Shown: one piece after another, positions 12,264-22,496 of the stretch
Position numbering within the stretch: position 1 is the stretch's first letter
Layout of the letters: every line of letters starts with the position of its first letter
Origin: Anaeramoeba flamelloides
Taxonomy: Eukaryota > Metamonada > Anaeramoebidae
NCBI GenBank assembly: GCA_027625915.1
Contig: JANTQA010000060.1
Coordinates: forward strand, 6,076,001-6,140,000
Reading direction: 5' to 3'
Length of the DNA stretch: 64,000 nucleotides
Made by a program: the position numbers and the translations under genes
The notes under the pieces: generated by a model
The model's database searches: none
The model's input: only the letters and a program-made list of their open reading frames with translations
Told to the model about the DNA's origin: nothing

Positions 12264-15200
12264 TTAATCAAATTCATCAGCCCATTTCGAACTCATAATT
12301 TGTTCTTTTAAAGAATTATTAGGCACAAGTACTTTTGAAGTGATATTTGCGCCTGTCATTGGGCTTGTATCCTTTTTCGAGAACCAATCTTCAATTGCTT
12401 CTCTTTCATATGAGTAACCATCTGAGGCAAGTACTGGATCAAACATCACTTCGAAGGTGATAGGACAAACGAAATGGTCAGGTGGCTCGTCATCAGAATC
12501 TTCTGATCCGCTTTCCGAACCCAAATCGATTTTATTGTTTGTATTAGTTTTATCATCCTTTTTCTCTTCTTTTTTGATTTCTTTAGAATCTTTTTTTTCA
12601 TTTTTGTTTTCACCTTCTTCACCCGATGAAGATGATGTTGTGTAATCATCAGAGGATGTTTCGTATTCCTCATCAAAGGATAAATCAATATAATTCAATT
12701 TATTTGTTGAGATTCGATATAATTTTTCAAGTCTTAATTTTTCTGCATTTTGCCGATCTTCATATATTGCTGTTTCAGGTATTTCAGTATCTTCTGGTAC
12801 AAAGAATGGATTATGAATTGGCCCACCAGATAATACAAATGAAAAATCATTCCCACATTCAACTTGCCTGATAAGTGTATTTTTTAATTTACTAATTAAT
12901 TTTGGTTTCTGGTTACCTTGATTTTTACCAATTCCAAGTTGTCCTTGTTCTATTTTCAAAAAGTAATTTGTTTTTTTGAAATGGTAAAAAAAATTAGCAA
13001 AATAAATTCAATATATAAAATAAATAAAAAAAATTAAATATATAAAATAAATAAAAAAAATGAAAAAAAATAGAATTAATATACTATTGAATAAATTGAA
13101 TAGATCGTATGAATTGAAAATTATAATAATTAAAGTAAAGCATTAATGAAAAAATATTACCTCCAGAGCCAAAACCAAATACATAGCCTTCTTTTGTTAA
13201 GGCTAAAGTATGGGAATTTCCACAACTTACTGATACAATATGAAACGAAGAAAAATCTTTAACTAATTTGGGCTTGTTAATAGTACCCAGCTCAGAATGT
13301 CCTAATTGCCCACAATCTTTAAAAAGAAAATTAGATAAAAATAATAAAAAGAAGAAATTGTTAGATTTTTTTTTTTTTTTTTTTTGGTTATTTTTAAAAT
13401 GAATATAAATTTATAAGATGAATACATTTAAATAGATATTATTAAAATATTTTATTTTGAATTATAATAATAAATTTTAGGCAATAAAAAATTGGTTGAA
13501 TCAATTTAATTTTATATAACTTATAAATAAAAAGAAATTTAATTTTTAATCTTTTGAGTGCTTCTAATATATAAATATAAAAAGATTCACTAAAAAAAAA
13601 AAAATTAATTTCAATTTTTTTTATTGTTTAAAGAAGGCGTTTTTAATTCCTCTCGTTTGCCGTTAGGTTTTTTTTTTTAATTTGAGAAATAAAAAGAAAA
13701 ATTTTATAAATTTTCTTTTTATTTCTTAAATTTTAAAAAAATAGGTGTTCTACGTTATATTTTCCAGAATTTAAAAGAATTGAGTAAAATCATTGGTTTT
13801 TCTCTATTCTTTTGAATTCTGGAAAACTGTAGCTAGGTTTTCTTGAGTTTTCTGTTTATTTGTAAAATATATTGATTTTCGTTAGGTTTTTTTGAGTTTT
13901 CTATTTATTTCAAAAAGTAAAAAAAGCTTAGAACACTTGATAAATAAAATAGAAAACCTCAAAAAAACCTAGAAGACTTAACAAATAAAACATAAAATTT
14001 CAAGAAAACCGCGGTAGGTATTTTTTTAATTTAAGAAAAGAAAATTTAAGAAATTTTCTTTTTATTTCTAAAATTAAAAAAAACCGCCGTTAGCTTTTCT
14101 TGAGTTTTCTGTTTATTTGGAAAATCGATAGATTTAACAAATAAAATAGAAAATCTCAAGAAAACCTAGGCACTCTACGGCACTCTACGGCACTTCTCTA
14201 ACCACTGAATTTTTTTTTTAGATATATTTTCAACGATTCCGTCACATATTTTTTTATTATCTACAAGTATTTATATCTTTTTTAAATCTTTTTTGTTAAT
14301 AATATTTTCAATATTATTATTTTTTCATATTTTAGATATATTATTTTTTATTAATATACTAGCTATGTATGTTTTTTTAAACTCAAACTTTTTATTTGTA
14401 AAAAAAATCAAGTATATAATTCCTCATAAATATCAATAAGAAAGAGATTAGAACACTAAAAAGTTTAGGATAGTACTAAGTAGTTGTTGTGGAAAGATTT
14501 TGAGAATTCTTTGTATTATTATAAAATTTGAAAATTTTATGATCTTCTTATATTTAATTCTAACAAAGTAAATTAAGATGTATTTTATGAATAAAATTGT
14601 CTTTAAATATGATATTTATGGTTATTTTAGAAGAGTTTAACCAATTTTTTTGTGAGTTTGTTAATCTCATAAATCCCAAAAGATCGCCGCGCTCAAGGAT
14701 TTACGGCATTGGAAAATTAATTCAATTCAAGGAACCCAATTATTTGTTCAATAGACGACAAATTAAAAAGTACATCAATTTTCCCTTAAAGGTTGGAAAT
14801 TGAATGAATTCTCTTTCTTTGTTTAAAAACAATACCAAAAACCAAATAGTGTTTTTGGTTTTGGTTAGATTGAAATCAATATCATTTTTTTAAACAAATA
14901 AAAAAACGTTTGGTCTCTTTTTTCTTCGAAAAAAGGAGAGAAGAAACCATTTATAGAAATTTTTTAAAGGAAGAAAAAAGGAAATTACAAATTTAAGAAA
15001 TTAGAAAAAGAAAAAAAAAACATTTTTTTTTTACTACGTCAAGTTAAGAATTTTTAGAGTAATGTTCAAAATCATTCTCTGTTAAGAACACATAATATAT
15101 AGATGCGGGTTTTTATGTTTGATCGCCTTAGGTTGTTTCTAAACAAGCGTGAAATAAAAGGGGAGATGGAGACTCGTTGAAAAGTTGGGCGATCTAGTTT

Positions 15201-18200
15201 GTCTCTGTGGGTTTTTAAACCAAGTTTTATCTTCAATGGAGAAAATGTAAAATTTAACTTGAATGTTTTCGATAACTTCATTGGGAGAAAAAGATCCTTT
15301 GAAGGTCAAGTTCTTCAAAGTACCAATGAAAAATAACAAAATGAGTTTTTTGGTTAAATTAGTTTTTTTATTGTCTTGTTTTGAGAGTTAGATCCTTAAT
15401 CCCAAAAATAAATAGCATCTCATATTGTTTCATTTGTTCAAAAATCCCTTGTTATAATTCCGTAGTTTTGGGTTACCTTCCAGACTCAAAATATGATATT
15501 GTTCTGGTGCAGATAAGATAACATTAATCTTCGTTCTTCGAACTTCTCAATATCATCTTATATCACTTCGAACAATATCATATTTTCATTCTTCCAGACC
15601 AAACTCATAATTATAACAAAGTGATTGTTTCCAAATCAAAACAATAAAGACAGGTATATTATATTTTTTTTTTAATTTGGATATCCAGATTTTTGAATTC
15701 AGATATCCAAAAAAAATTAATTTCTAAAAAATAAATTATAATATTCACTTAACTTAGTTTGTAAAATAATTAATTAAGTGGTTCTTTTTTTTTCTTTTGA
15801 ATATTAAGTAATTTTGAATGTTTATTAATTTTAATATTTCCAACAACAAAATTTTTATAATCCAGAAGTGGTTCAAAAATAGGAAAATTTTTTTCAAAAT
15901 AAACTGAAAGAATTTTAGCAGGTTGAAAAAGAAAGAATATCTTATCTGGATATAAAGTTAAGAAAATACCACTGAATCTTATGATATTATAACATGAAAG
16001 TACTAAATAAAAGATGGTTTTTTTTTTATGGGTTTTCTAAATACATTTTAATACACCAAAGGTTAATTTTTATTTAAATTTGATCAAATTTTCTTCAGAT
16101 ATTATAATAGTATTTTCATTCTTTTAAAAATAACCTATGAATAGATCAATTTAATAATTATTATCACAAAGAGAGAAATAATAAGAATAAATAAATACAT
16201 TATTTAATTTAAATTAAGTATTAGAATATTAAAATTAACAAACACATAAAAACATTTGACAATTTTTAAAGCATTTGTAGAGATATCCCTTCTTCTTCTT
16301 CTTTTTTTTTTTCGAGGTTTTATAAATTATATAAGAATTTAAATTAAAAACTAATCTAAATCTTAATTATGTTTTTAATAAAATTAATTTTTAAAAACAT
16401 TTGTATATTTTTTCAGGGTAACTTTTTGGATTGTGTAACACATTTGTCTGGTAGCATACGTTTATAGGAGCAATTACAAATATAAACATTGTTTTTTTTT
16501 AGAAAAAATTAAAAACTAAATTTATTTGCTTTTTAAAAGATCAATCATTTTAAGCTAAAATATTTAATATAAGCATTAATAAATTAAGTGCCTTGGTTTG
16601 CTCAAAAATTTTATTCTTTTGGAGCTTATTATAAAAATATTTTTTTTGTCTACATAAATTAAGATGTTCAACAAATGTTGAAAATCCACACATATATACG
16701 TTTTACCAAAAATTTTCAAGGTTTTGTATAATAATTTGAAAATTTATTGTTCATACAAATCCCTTTAATAAAAATTTATTTTTTTGGTTATATTTATGTT
16801 TTCATTTTTAAATTTGTCTCTTTTTTGACGTAATATAAGAATATATAATTGTTCTTTTGATTTTAAAACATCACAATTTTGAAAAAAATAACATAATTTT
16901 TTTTTAAAGATAAAATAAAGAAAACTTAAAAATCCATAAAAAATAGAATAAAAAAGAATACCATTTGATCCAAAAGTATAAAGTTTTCCATCCATGGTAA
17001 CAATTGATGTATATTGTCTACCACAAGAAATATCTGAAACTGGTTTCTTATCTAACAATTCAATTTTTTGTGGAATTGGTTGAAATTTAAAATCACCATG
17101 TCCAAGCTGCCCATCAGAGCTTTTAAAATGAATAGTAATAATAAAATTAATTAATAAATATAAAAATATTGGGTTAAGATTTGAAAAAAAAAAAAATAAT
17201 AATGATGATCATTTAAGAAAAATAAATAACAATACCCCCTTCCCCAACTATATACAACACCTTTACTTGTTAATAAAACTCTATTTATGTAAAATAATAT
17301 ATATATAGATATTGAAATAATTAATTATTGGATATATACTTATTTTTTTCTTTTTTTTTTGTGAATATAATGTCTTAAATAAGCAAATTTACGTGTGCTG
17401 TGCGCCACAAGCAATTTTAATTGCATCAATATTTTCGAAATTTGGTATTATATGAGGAATTGGTCTTTTGTTATTTTGCTTATGACCTAAAAAATTTGAT
17501 AACCCTCCTCCCCAAGTATAAACTTCACCGGTTGATGAAATTGCTGCTGAATGTGTATCACCTGCAGCAATGTCGATGATACCAGATTTGCTAATTGCTT
17601 CAATTTTTCTGGGGGTAAGTGATTGTGAAAGGTTTCCATGCCCTAATTGCCCGTCTTGTCCTATTTTATTATTTTTTTTTTAAGGTTAATATAGGAAATA
17701 ATTTAAAAGAAAATATTTTGTATAAAATATGTATTTAAAATAATATTAATTAGATAATTAGAAAATAATTAAGTTTAAATAAAAAATTATTCAAATTTTA
17801 AAATCTTTCGAAAATTATGAAAAAAATTCACTTATGGACAATAAAATTTTTAAATGAAGATTATTGTAATATTTGTTAAAACAAAAAATTATTTATTGAT
17901 TTTATTTCATTTTTCGGTTTTTTTATTTTAATTTAATCATAATTTGGATTCTTAAAATAAAGAAATACAAAATATATATATATATAGATAGATAGACTTA
18001 TCATAATCACAGAAACCGGAATTTGCTTAATTGAAACAAAATATTCGTTGATCATGTTAATTTTTTTTACATTGCTTTTTTTCATTGGTTTGAATTTTAA
18101 GAAAATTACAAAATTAAAATAAAATTAAAAAAAAAAACTATTGATTTTGTTTAGAAAGTGGAGTTACAGAAAAAAAAAAAAAATCATATAAATTATTAAT

Positions 18201-21200
18201 TCAAATATTTTTGTTTTCACATAAAGTTGGAAAAAAAATAAATTTATAAGAAACAACCAAAGTAAAATCAATTATTAATAGTTTTTAATATTATGAAAAT
18301 AGAATCTAATTTAAAAAATAATAATGATTATAAAGTAGAAAATAGGAATATTCCAATTTTAACAAAAGTCTGAACAATGAAAAAAATGAAAATTTTTAAG
18401 ATTTGCCAAAATAAAGAAACCTAAAAATGATTAATTGGATTTTTTTTTAAGTTTACATAAAGAAAAAGAAAAATCCAAAGATAATCAAATACTATTTCAG
18501 AAATATGGTAATTTGAAAAATTAAATATCAAACGCAAGAAAAAATAAACTAGTAGAAAAATTAAGTACTCTGCAGCAGTCTGCAGAAGTCTATGGGACTT
18601 AAGAAAGACTAATGTAAAATCCAAATTATTTTAATTTAATCATTTGATTGGATTTTAAATTTAATAAATATCTTTCAAATGGAGAACAAATTAATTTGAC
18701 TATTAAAGAATTATTTATTTATTTAAATTGAAATAAATATTTTTTTTTTTTAATTTTCCGTTAGGTTTTTTTTAATTTTTGTAAATAACAGAAAATTTTT
18801 GAAATTTTCTTTTAATTTTTCAAATTAAAAAAAAGCTAGGCACTCTACGGACACTTTCCGTTAGATTTTTCTTTAATTTTGAGAAATAAACCGAAAATTT
18901 ATTTAATTTTTGGTTTATTTCAAAATCTTAGTAAAGCCGCCGTTAGGTTTTCCAGAATTCAAAAGAATAGAGTTAAATCTTTGATTTTACTCAATTCTTT
19001 TGAATTCTGAAAAACCTAGGTACTTGACGGCACTCGACGGCACTTTTCGTTCAGTTTTTTTTAATTTAAGAAATAAAAAGAAAATTTTTGAAATTTTTTT
19101 ATTATTTCTAAAATTAAAGAAAAGTGCGTTTAGGCTTTTTAAATTTTGAGAAATCAAAACTAGGAACTTGATGGAAAACATAGGGCACTTCCTTTAGACT
19201 TTCCAGAATTCAAAAGAATAGAGTAAAATCAAAGATTTAACACAATTCCTGTAAATTCTGGAAAACCTAGTAAACAATATTTATCATTAGTAATTTTTTT
19301 TTCAATATTTCGGTTTTATTAAATAAGTACAGCATTTTCAAAACTATTAGTTATTATCTATTACAATAAATATCTTAAAGTTGAATTAAATTAAAATTCA
19401 TTTGTCACATCGATTTACAATGTTTTTATCACAAAAACACCTTTTTTTCTCAACTAGATACTTTTAAAAATCGCAGTATCTGCTAACAACAAGAAATACA
19501 ATCGCCTCAAGAATTTTGGGTTCTCGAATATTGATTATATCGCAAATAAACTTTATTATTGTTTACAAAATGTTAATGAAAAATTGTATTTGGCGATATC
19601 TTTGAAAAGTCACAATAGAGCTTCAAAAATCGCCATTATCTCTATTAAATCGTCATATTATAGAAAACCACGATATTAAATAAAAACACGATAATTGTCT
19701 AAAAATAATGATATATGCCAAAATATCGCAACAAAAATTAAATAGTGATATAATAGTTGGTGTGTTTTTTGGACTAATTGAAAAATATTTTTATAAAGAA
19801 TAATTTTCTTAATCAAAAAAAAAGTTATTCTTTTAAAAAACAACTAAAAAGAAACTTGGTTCAACCAATGATCAGAACAAGATTTTTCATTGTATTTTCA
19901 TTTGACTTGGTTGAAATACCTATCGATTCTTTTAGATCAGGAACAAACGCAATAAAAAAAAAGGCAAATAAATAATTTCTCAGTCTATCGTGGTGTTATA
20001 AATTGCGTTGAATAAAAAGGCTTCTAAAACAACCAGCCCTTCGCGCGTTCTTTAAAGAATGTGTTATTGGGTTAAAAACATTTTCAATATTCTTTGAAAG
20101 CTGAAAGGAGTTGGATAACTTTTCAAAAGCATTCGCAACAACCTAGCCACATTATCACCAATTATTAAGGTTATTTGTACTTTTTTTTGGTTTTTTTTAT
20201 TCTTCTTCTTCTTCTTCTCAGATCTTTTTTGTATTGTACAGAAAACACAACGAGAGTTTGTAATTTTTTTTTTGATCGATCATAAATAAGAAGGAAAATT
20301 ACTCTTTCTTCTTTTTGGTTATTTAATTTGTGAAGGAATATAACTCCATTTTAAAAAAACACACCTATTTTAGATTCATCAGTACATTTTTGAAATGGAT
20401 GATTATTTGTTTGATCATAAAATTCGTTTGAGATTTTTATTTTGTTTAAAAAAAAAAATGAAAAGAAAACAAATTTGTGTTTATCCACTATAAACCAAAC
20501 TCAAAAAATTCCATGCCTTTTACTAAAGCTTTAGGTCTTTAATATCTTTCAAACACTTGAAGACACTTTCACAGCCCTTTCAAACATTTTCTAACATTAT
20601 TAAAGGGGGGAAGAGTTGTAAAAGTCTCAAGGCTTTTGTAAAATTAATGGGATTTTTTTTAAGGTGATTTCAAAAAAAATAATTTTTCTTTTTTTCGCGA
20701 TTTTGTGTTTTGTCGCGATAATGTGGATTATCGCAATTTTTATGGATTTTTCGTGATAAAGTAGGACTAATCACGATTTTTTCAGATTACCGCGATTTTA
20801 TTTTTTGCTATTATCATGATATTATATGTTATCATCAAAACATCTAAAGTATTAGTTTTTTCAAACTCAAAATTTTTAATTTTATTATTTATATAGTGTA
20901 ATCCATTTACTTGTTTTGATTACATTTTGATTCAATAAGGTTTATGTTTAAATACCAATTTAAACAGGTTAAAAATTGTTTTAGTGATTTTGTTGGTTAT
21001 TATTTTTACAATGAAAATTTAAATTCAAGGATTTTTTTTTATTGTACTGGTATTTGAATTTTAAATGGGAAAAATTAAAGTTTCATTTTTCAATTTCCTT
21101 TTTCAAATCAAAGACACAAATTATAACATAACTTTTTGAGAACTCAATTTAATGAGAAAAAATATGGGCTAGGAAGTGAAAATTTTTTCCCATTTATAAT

Positions 21201-22496
21201 TCAAATACCAGTATAGCTCATTTAAAAGTCAAAAGACATACTGAAAAAAGAAAAAAAAATTCTACTGCTTATATTTGCATAATAAATGATAAAAAACTTT
21301 ACTTCCTTTTCTATATATTTCAATACAAATAGAGTTTTAAAATAAGCAGGTTGTAATTTGTGATGTCTCTTTGGAAAAGGAAAAAAAGGAAAATGAAGTG
21401 AAAATTTTTTCCTATTTATTCATCAAATACCTCTAAAAAGCTTAGAAATAGATCTTTGTGTGATAATTAAATGACAACATCTTGAAATTTGTTTGTTGTG
21501 AAGAACTAAAATCCAAATTAATGGAACGGTTTTGTTTGTCAAATTAAAAAATAAACTTTCTTAAAATAATATTTTGTGGTTTTATCAAGCGAAAATCCGA
21601 AATTTTCTGGAGTTTATAAACCCAATGTTCTAAAGATAAGATTAGTGAAGTAGTCACTCATCAAAAAAATGTAGAAAAAAAAAAAAAAAAATAAAAGAAA
21701 ATTTACCTCTTCCCCAAGAATAAACTTCACCATCATAGGTAAGTGCCAATCTTTAATTATTTTGTTTGTGTTGTTTTTGTAAAGAAAGGTGAATTGGTTT
21801 CAAAGATTGTTGATTGGGAAGAAAAAAAGAAATAATAAAAAAAGATTGGAATTTTAAAAAAAATAAAAAAAAAAAAAAAAAAGTCAGGTAAAAATTTGTT
21901 ATTGGAAATATTTACGTATGGTTTGAACCACAAGCAACTTTACGAATTTTTTTATTCATTAAAGCGTCAACTCTTTTTGGAACTGAAAAGGAGTCTAAAA
22001 AACCATGACCGAGTTGACCAGAGTAACCTTTTCGAAGATAATTTTTTTTTTTTTTTTAAAAAAAAAACAAAAACATATGTTTGTGAATGGATTTCAAATA
22101 CAAGAAAGGAAAGGAGAAAAAAAAGAGAGTTTAAAAAAAGGATCAAACCATTCCCACAAGTATACACAGCCCTCCTTCTGTCAGATTTTTCTAAAAATAG
22201 CGATAAAGTTTGCAAAATAGTCACAAAAATACAATAAGCAAAAAAAAATGATTGGATTGGGAGAAAAAAAGAAATAATAAACAAAAAAAAGAAAATAAAA
22301 AAGAGATCAATTATGCAAACGTACCAATTAGCATCGCTATATGAGATCCGCCAGCACTAATTTGTCTCACAATAACATCTTTTGGCTCGTTTAATTGTGT
22401 TGGAACCTTAACTATAGTCTCTTTTGTTAGTAAACCAAGCTGAGAATCCTCATTACTTCCAAACCCAAAAACTTGATTTTTGTGAAGGTTTCCCAT
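12264..22496 (-). CDS. RCC1-repeat protein with C-terminal U-box, probable E3 ubiquitin ligase (nine exons, 560 residues)
   Basis: Reconstructed from RCC1 repeat continuity and splice phase. Exons in transcript order: 22325-22496, 22149-22190, 21916-22027, 21707-21750, 17393-17660, 17236-17280, 16962-17119, 13161-13316, 12264-12949. They total 1683 bases and all eight junctions keep frame. The N-terminal ~400 residues hold seven RCC1 repeats, marked [64 protein letters not shown] and [11 protein letters not shown], enough for one seven-bladed propeller. A Ser/Glu/Lys-rich acidic linker leads to a U-box in the last ~70 residues ([20 protein letters not shown], then [10 protein letters not shown]). 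U-boxes recruit E2 enzymes; RCC1 propellers bind small GTPases, chromatin or other proteins. The target is unknown. Donors are GTA(A/T/C)-like with one GTTTGA; acceptors are A-rich (AAAG, ATAG) without a clear pyrimidine tract. The start ATG at 22496 is the only one that puts a first RCC1 repeat in frame. Confidence 0.9.
13656..14208. repeat. Hairpin-module cluster R1, copy a
   Basis: A chain of at least five short inverted repeats of different sequence. One module is built on AATTTGAGAAATAAAAAGAA. A second is built on TTCCAGAATT...AATTCTGGAA. A third is built on TTGAGTTTTCTGTTTATTTG and its complement. The modules are separated by linkers with CGTTAGG or CCTAGG. It ends in a small tandem repeat of GGCACTCTAC. 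Related clusters occur at 18758, 30621, 38880 and 60911. Confidence 0.8.
15448..15625. repeat. Long inverted repeat in intron 7
   Basis: Arms of about 55 bases converge on a spacer near 15505-15569. The inner 17 bases, AAAATATGATATTGTTC (15488-15504), recur exactly as their complement at 15570-15586. The outer parts share CTTGTTATAATT and a CTTCCAGAC/GTCTGGAAG pair. It could be a small foldback element or the inner part of a larger decayed one. I found no second copy. Confidence 0.7.
18663..20855. repeat. Composite dispersed repeat R1+R2, copy 1, with periodic TCGCGAT-like arrays
   Basis: About 2.2 kb that recurs in diverged form at 60812-62540: shared segments include ACTATTAAAGAAT, AGTACA(G/A)CATTTTCAAAACT, GATCGATCAT.AATAAGAAGG, CTTTCAAACACTTGAAGACA and TATGTTATCATCAAAAC. 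Inside are two arrays of a short motif close to TCGCGAT(T/A). The right array is at 20695, 20713, 20731, 20751, 20771, 20790 and 20812. The left array runs from about 19592 to 19746, with steps mostly of 18-20 bp, and weaker units reach back to 19471. Such subterminal iterated motifs are typical transposase-binding regions of some DNA transposon superfamilies. I could not recognise a transposase. Confidence 0.7.
18758..19270. repeat. Hairpin-module cluster R1, copy b
   Basis: Contains two copies of the TTCCAGAATT hairpin module (18947-19016 and 19199-19263) and three of the AATTT-AGAAATAAAAAG type, joined by CCTAGGCACTCTAC, GCCGCCGTTAGG and similar linkers. It forms the left part of the 18663-20855 composite. 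Confidence 0.8.
21047..21211. repeat. TA-flanked MITE, family M3, copy 1
   Basis: 165 bp with ends CTGGTATTTGAATTTTAAAT and the complement of CTGGTATTTGAATTATAAAT, flanked by TA on both sides. Arms continue as GGGAAAAA. A second good copy lies at 42493-42656. Decayed relatives are visible near 21340-21440 and 50860-50950. Confidence 0.85.

Larger units (their letters stand above)
13317..16961 (-). other. Intron 7 of the RCC1/U-box gene, 3645 bp, repeat-filled
   Basis: Donor GTATTC follows ...TCAAATG at 16962; the acceptor TTTAAAG ends at 13317. The join gives [12 protein letters not shown], which restores a normal RCC1 motif, so no exon is missing inside. It contains a hairpin-module cluster (13656-14208), a less A+T-rich patch (about 14680-15330) and a long inverted repeat (15448-15625). 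No second gene is recognisable in it. Confidence 0.8.
17661..21706 (-). other. Intron 4 of the RCC1/U-box gene, 4046 bp, occupied by a composite repeat
   Basis: Donor GTAAAT follows ...GGAAGAG at 21707; the acceptor AAATAG ends at 17661. The join reads [12 protein letters not shown], a complete RCC1 motif, so the intron is genuine despite its size. It contains the R1/R2 composite (18663-20855), an M3 MITE (21047-21211) and a decayed M3-like half near 21340-21440. The remaining A/T-rich sequence shows no gene. Confidence 0.8.

Noticed and set aside
22149-22190. Apparent one-base frameshift in RCC1 exon 2, where a Leu-Thr-Glu-Gly-Gly reading lies in one frame and AVYTCGNG in another
   Set aside because: With acceptor TTTTTAG before 22190 and donor after 22325, the frame reads [16 protein letters not shown] without a stop and all other junctions stay in phase. 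No frameshift is needed; the other reading is a coincidence.
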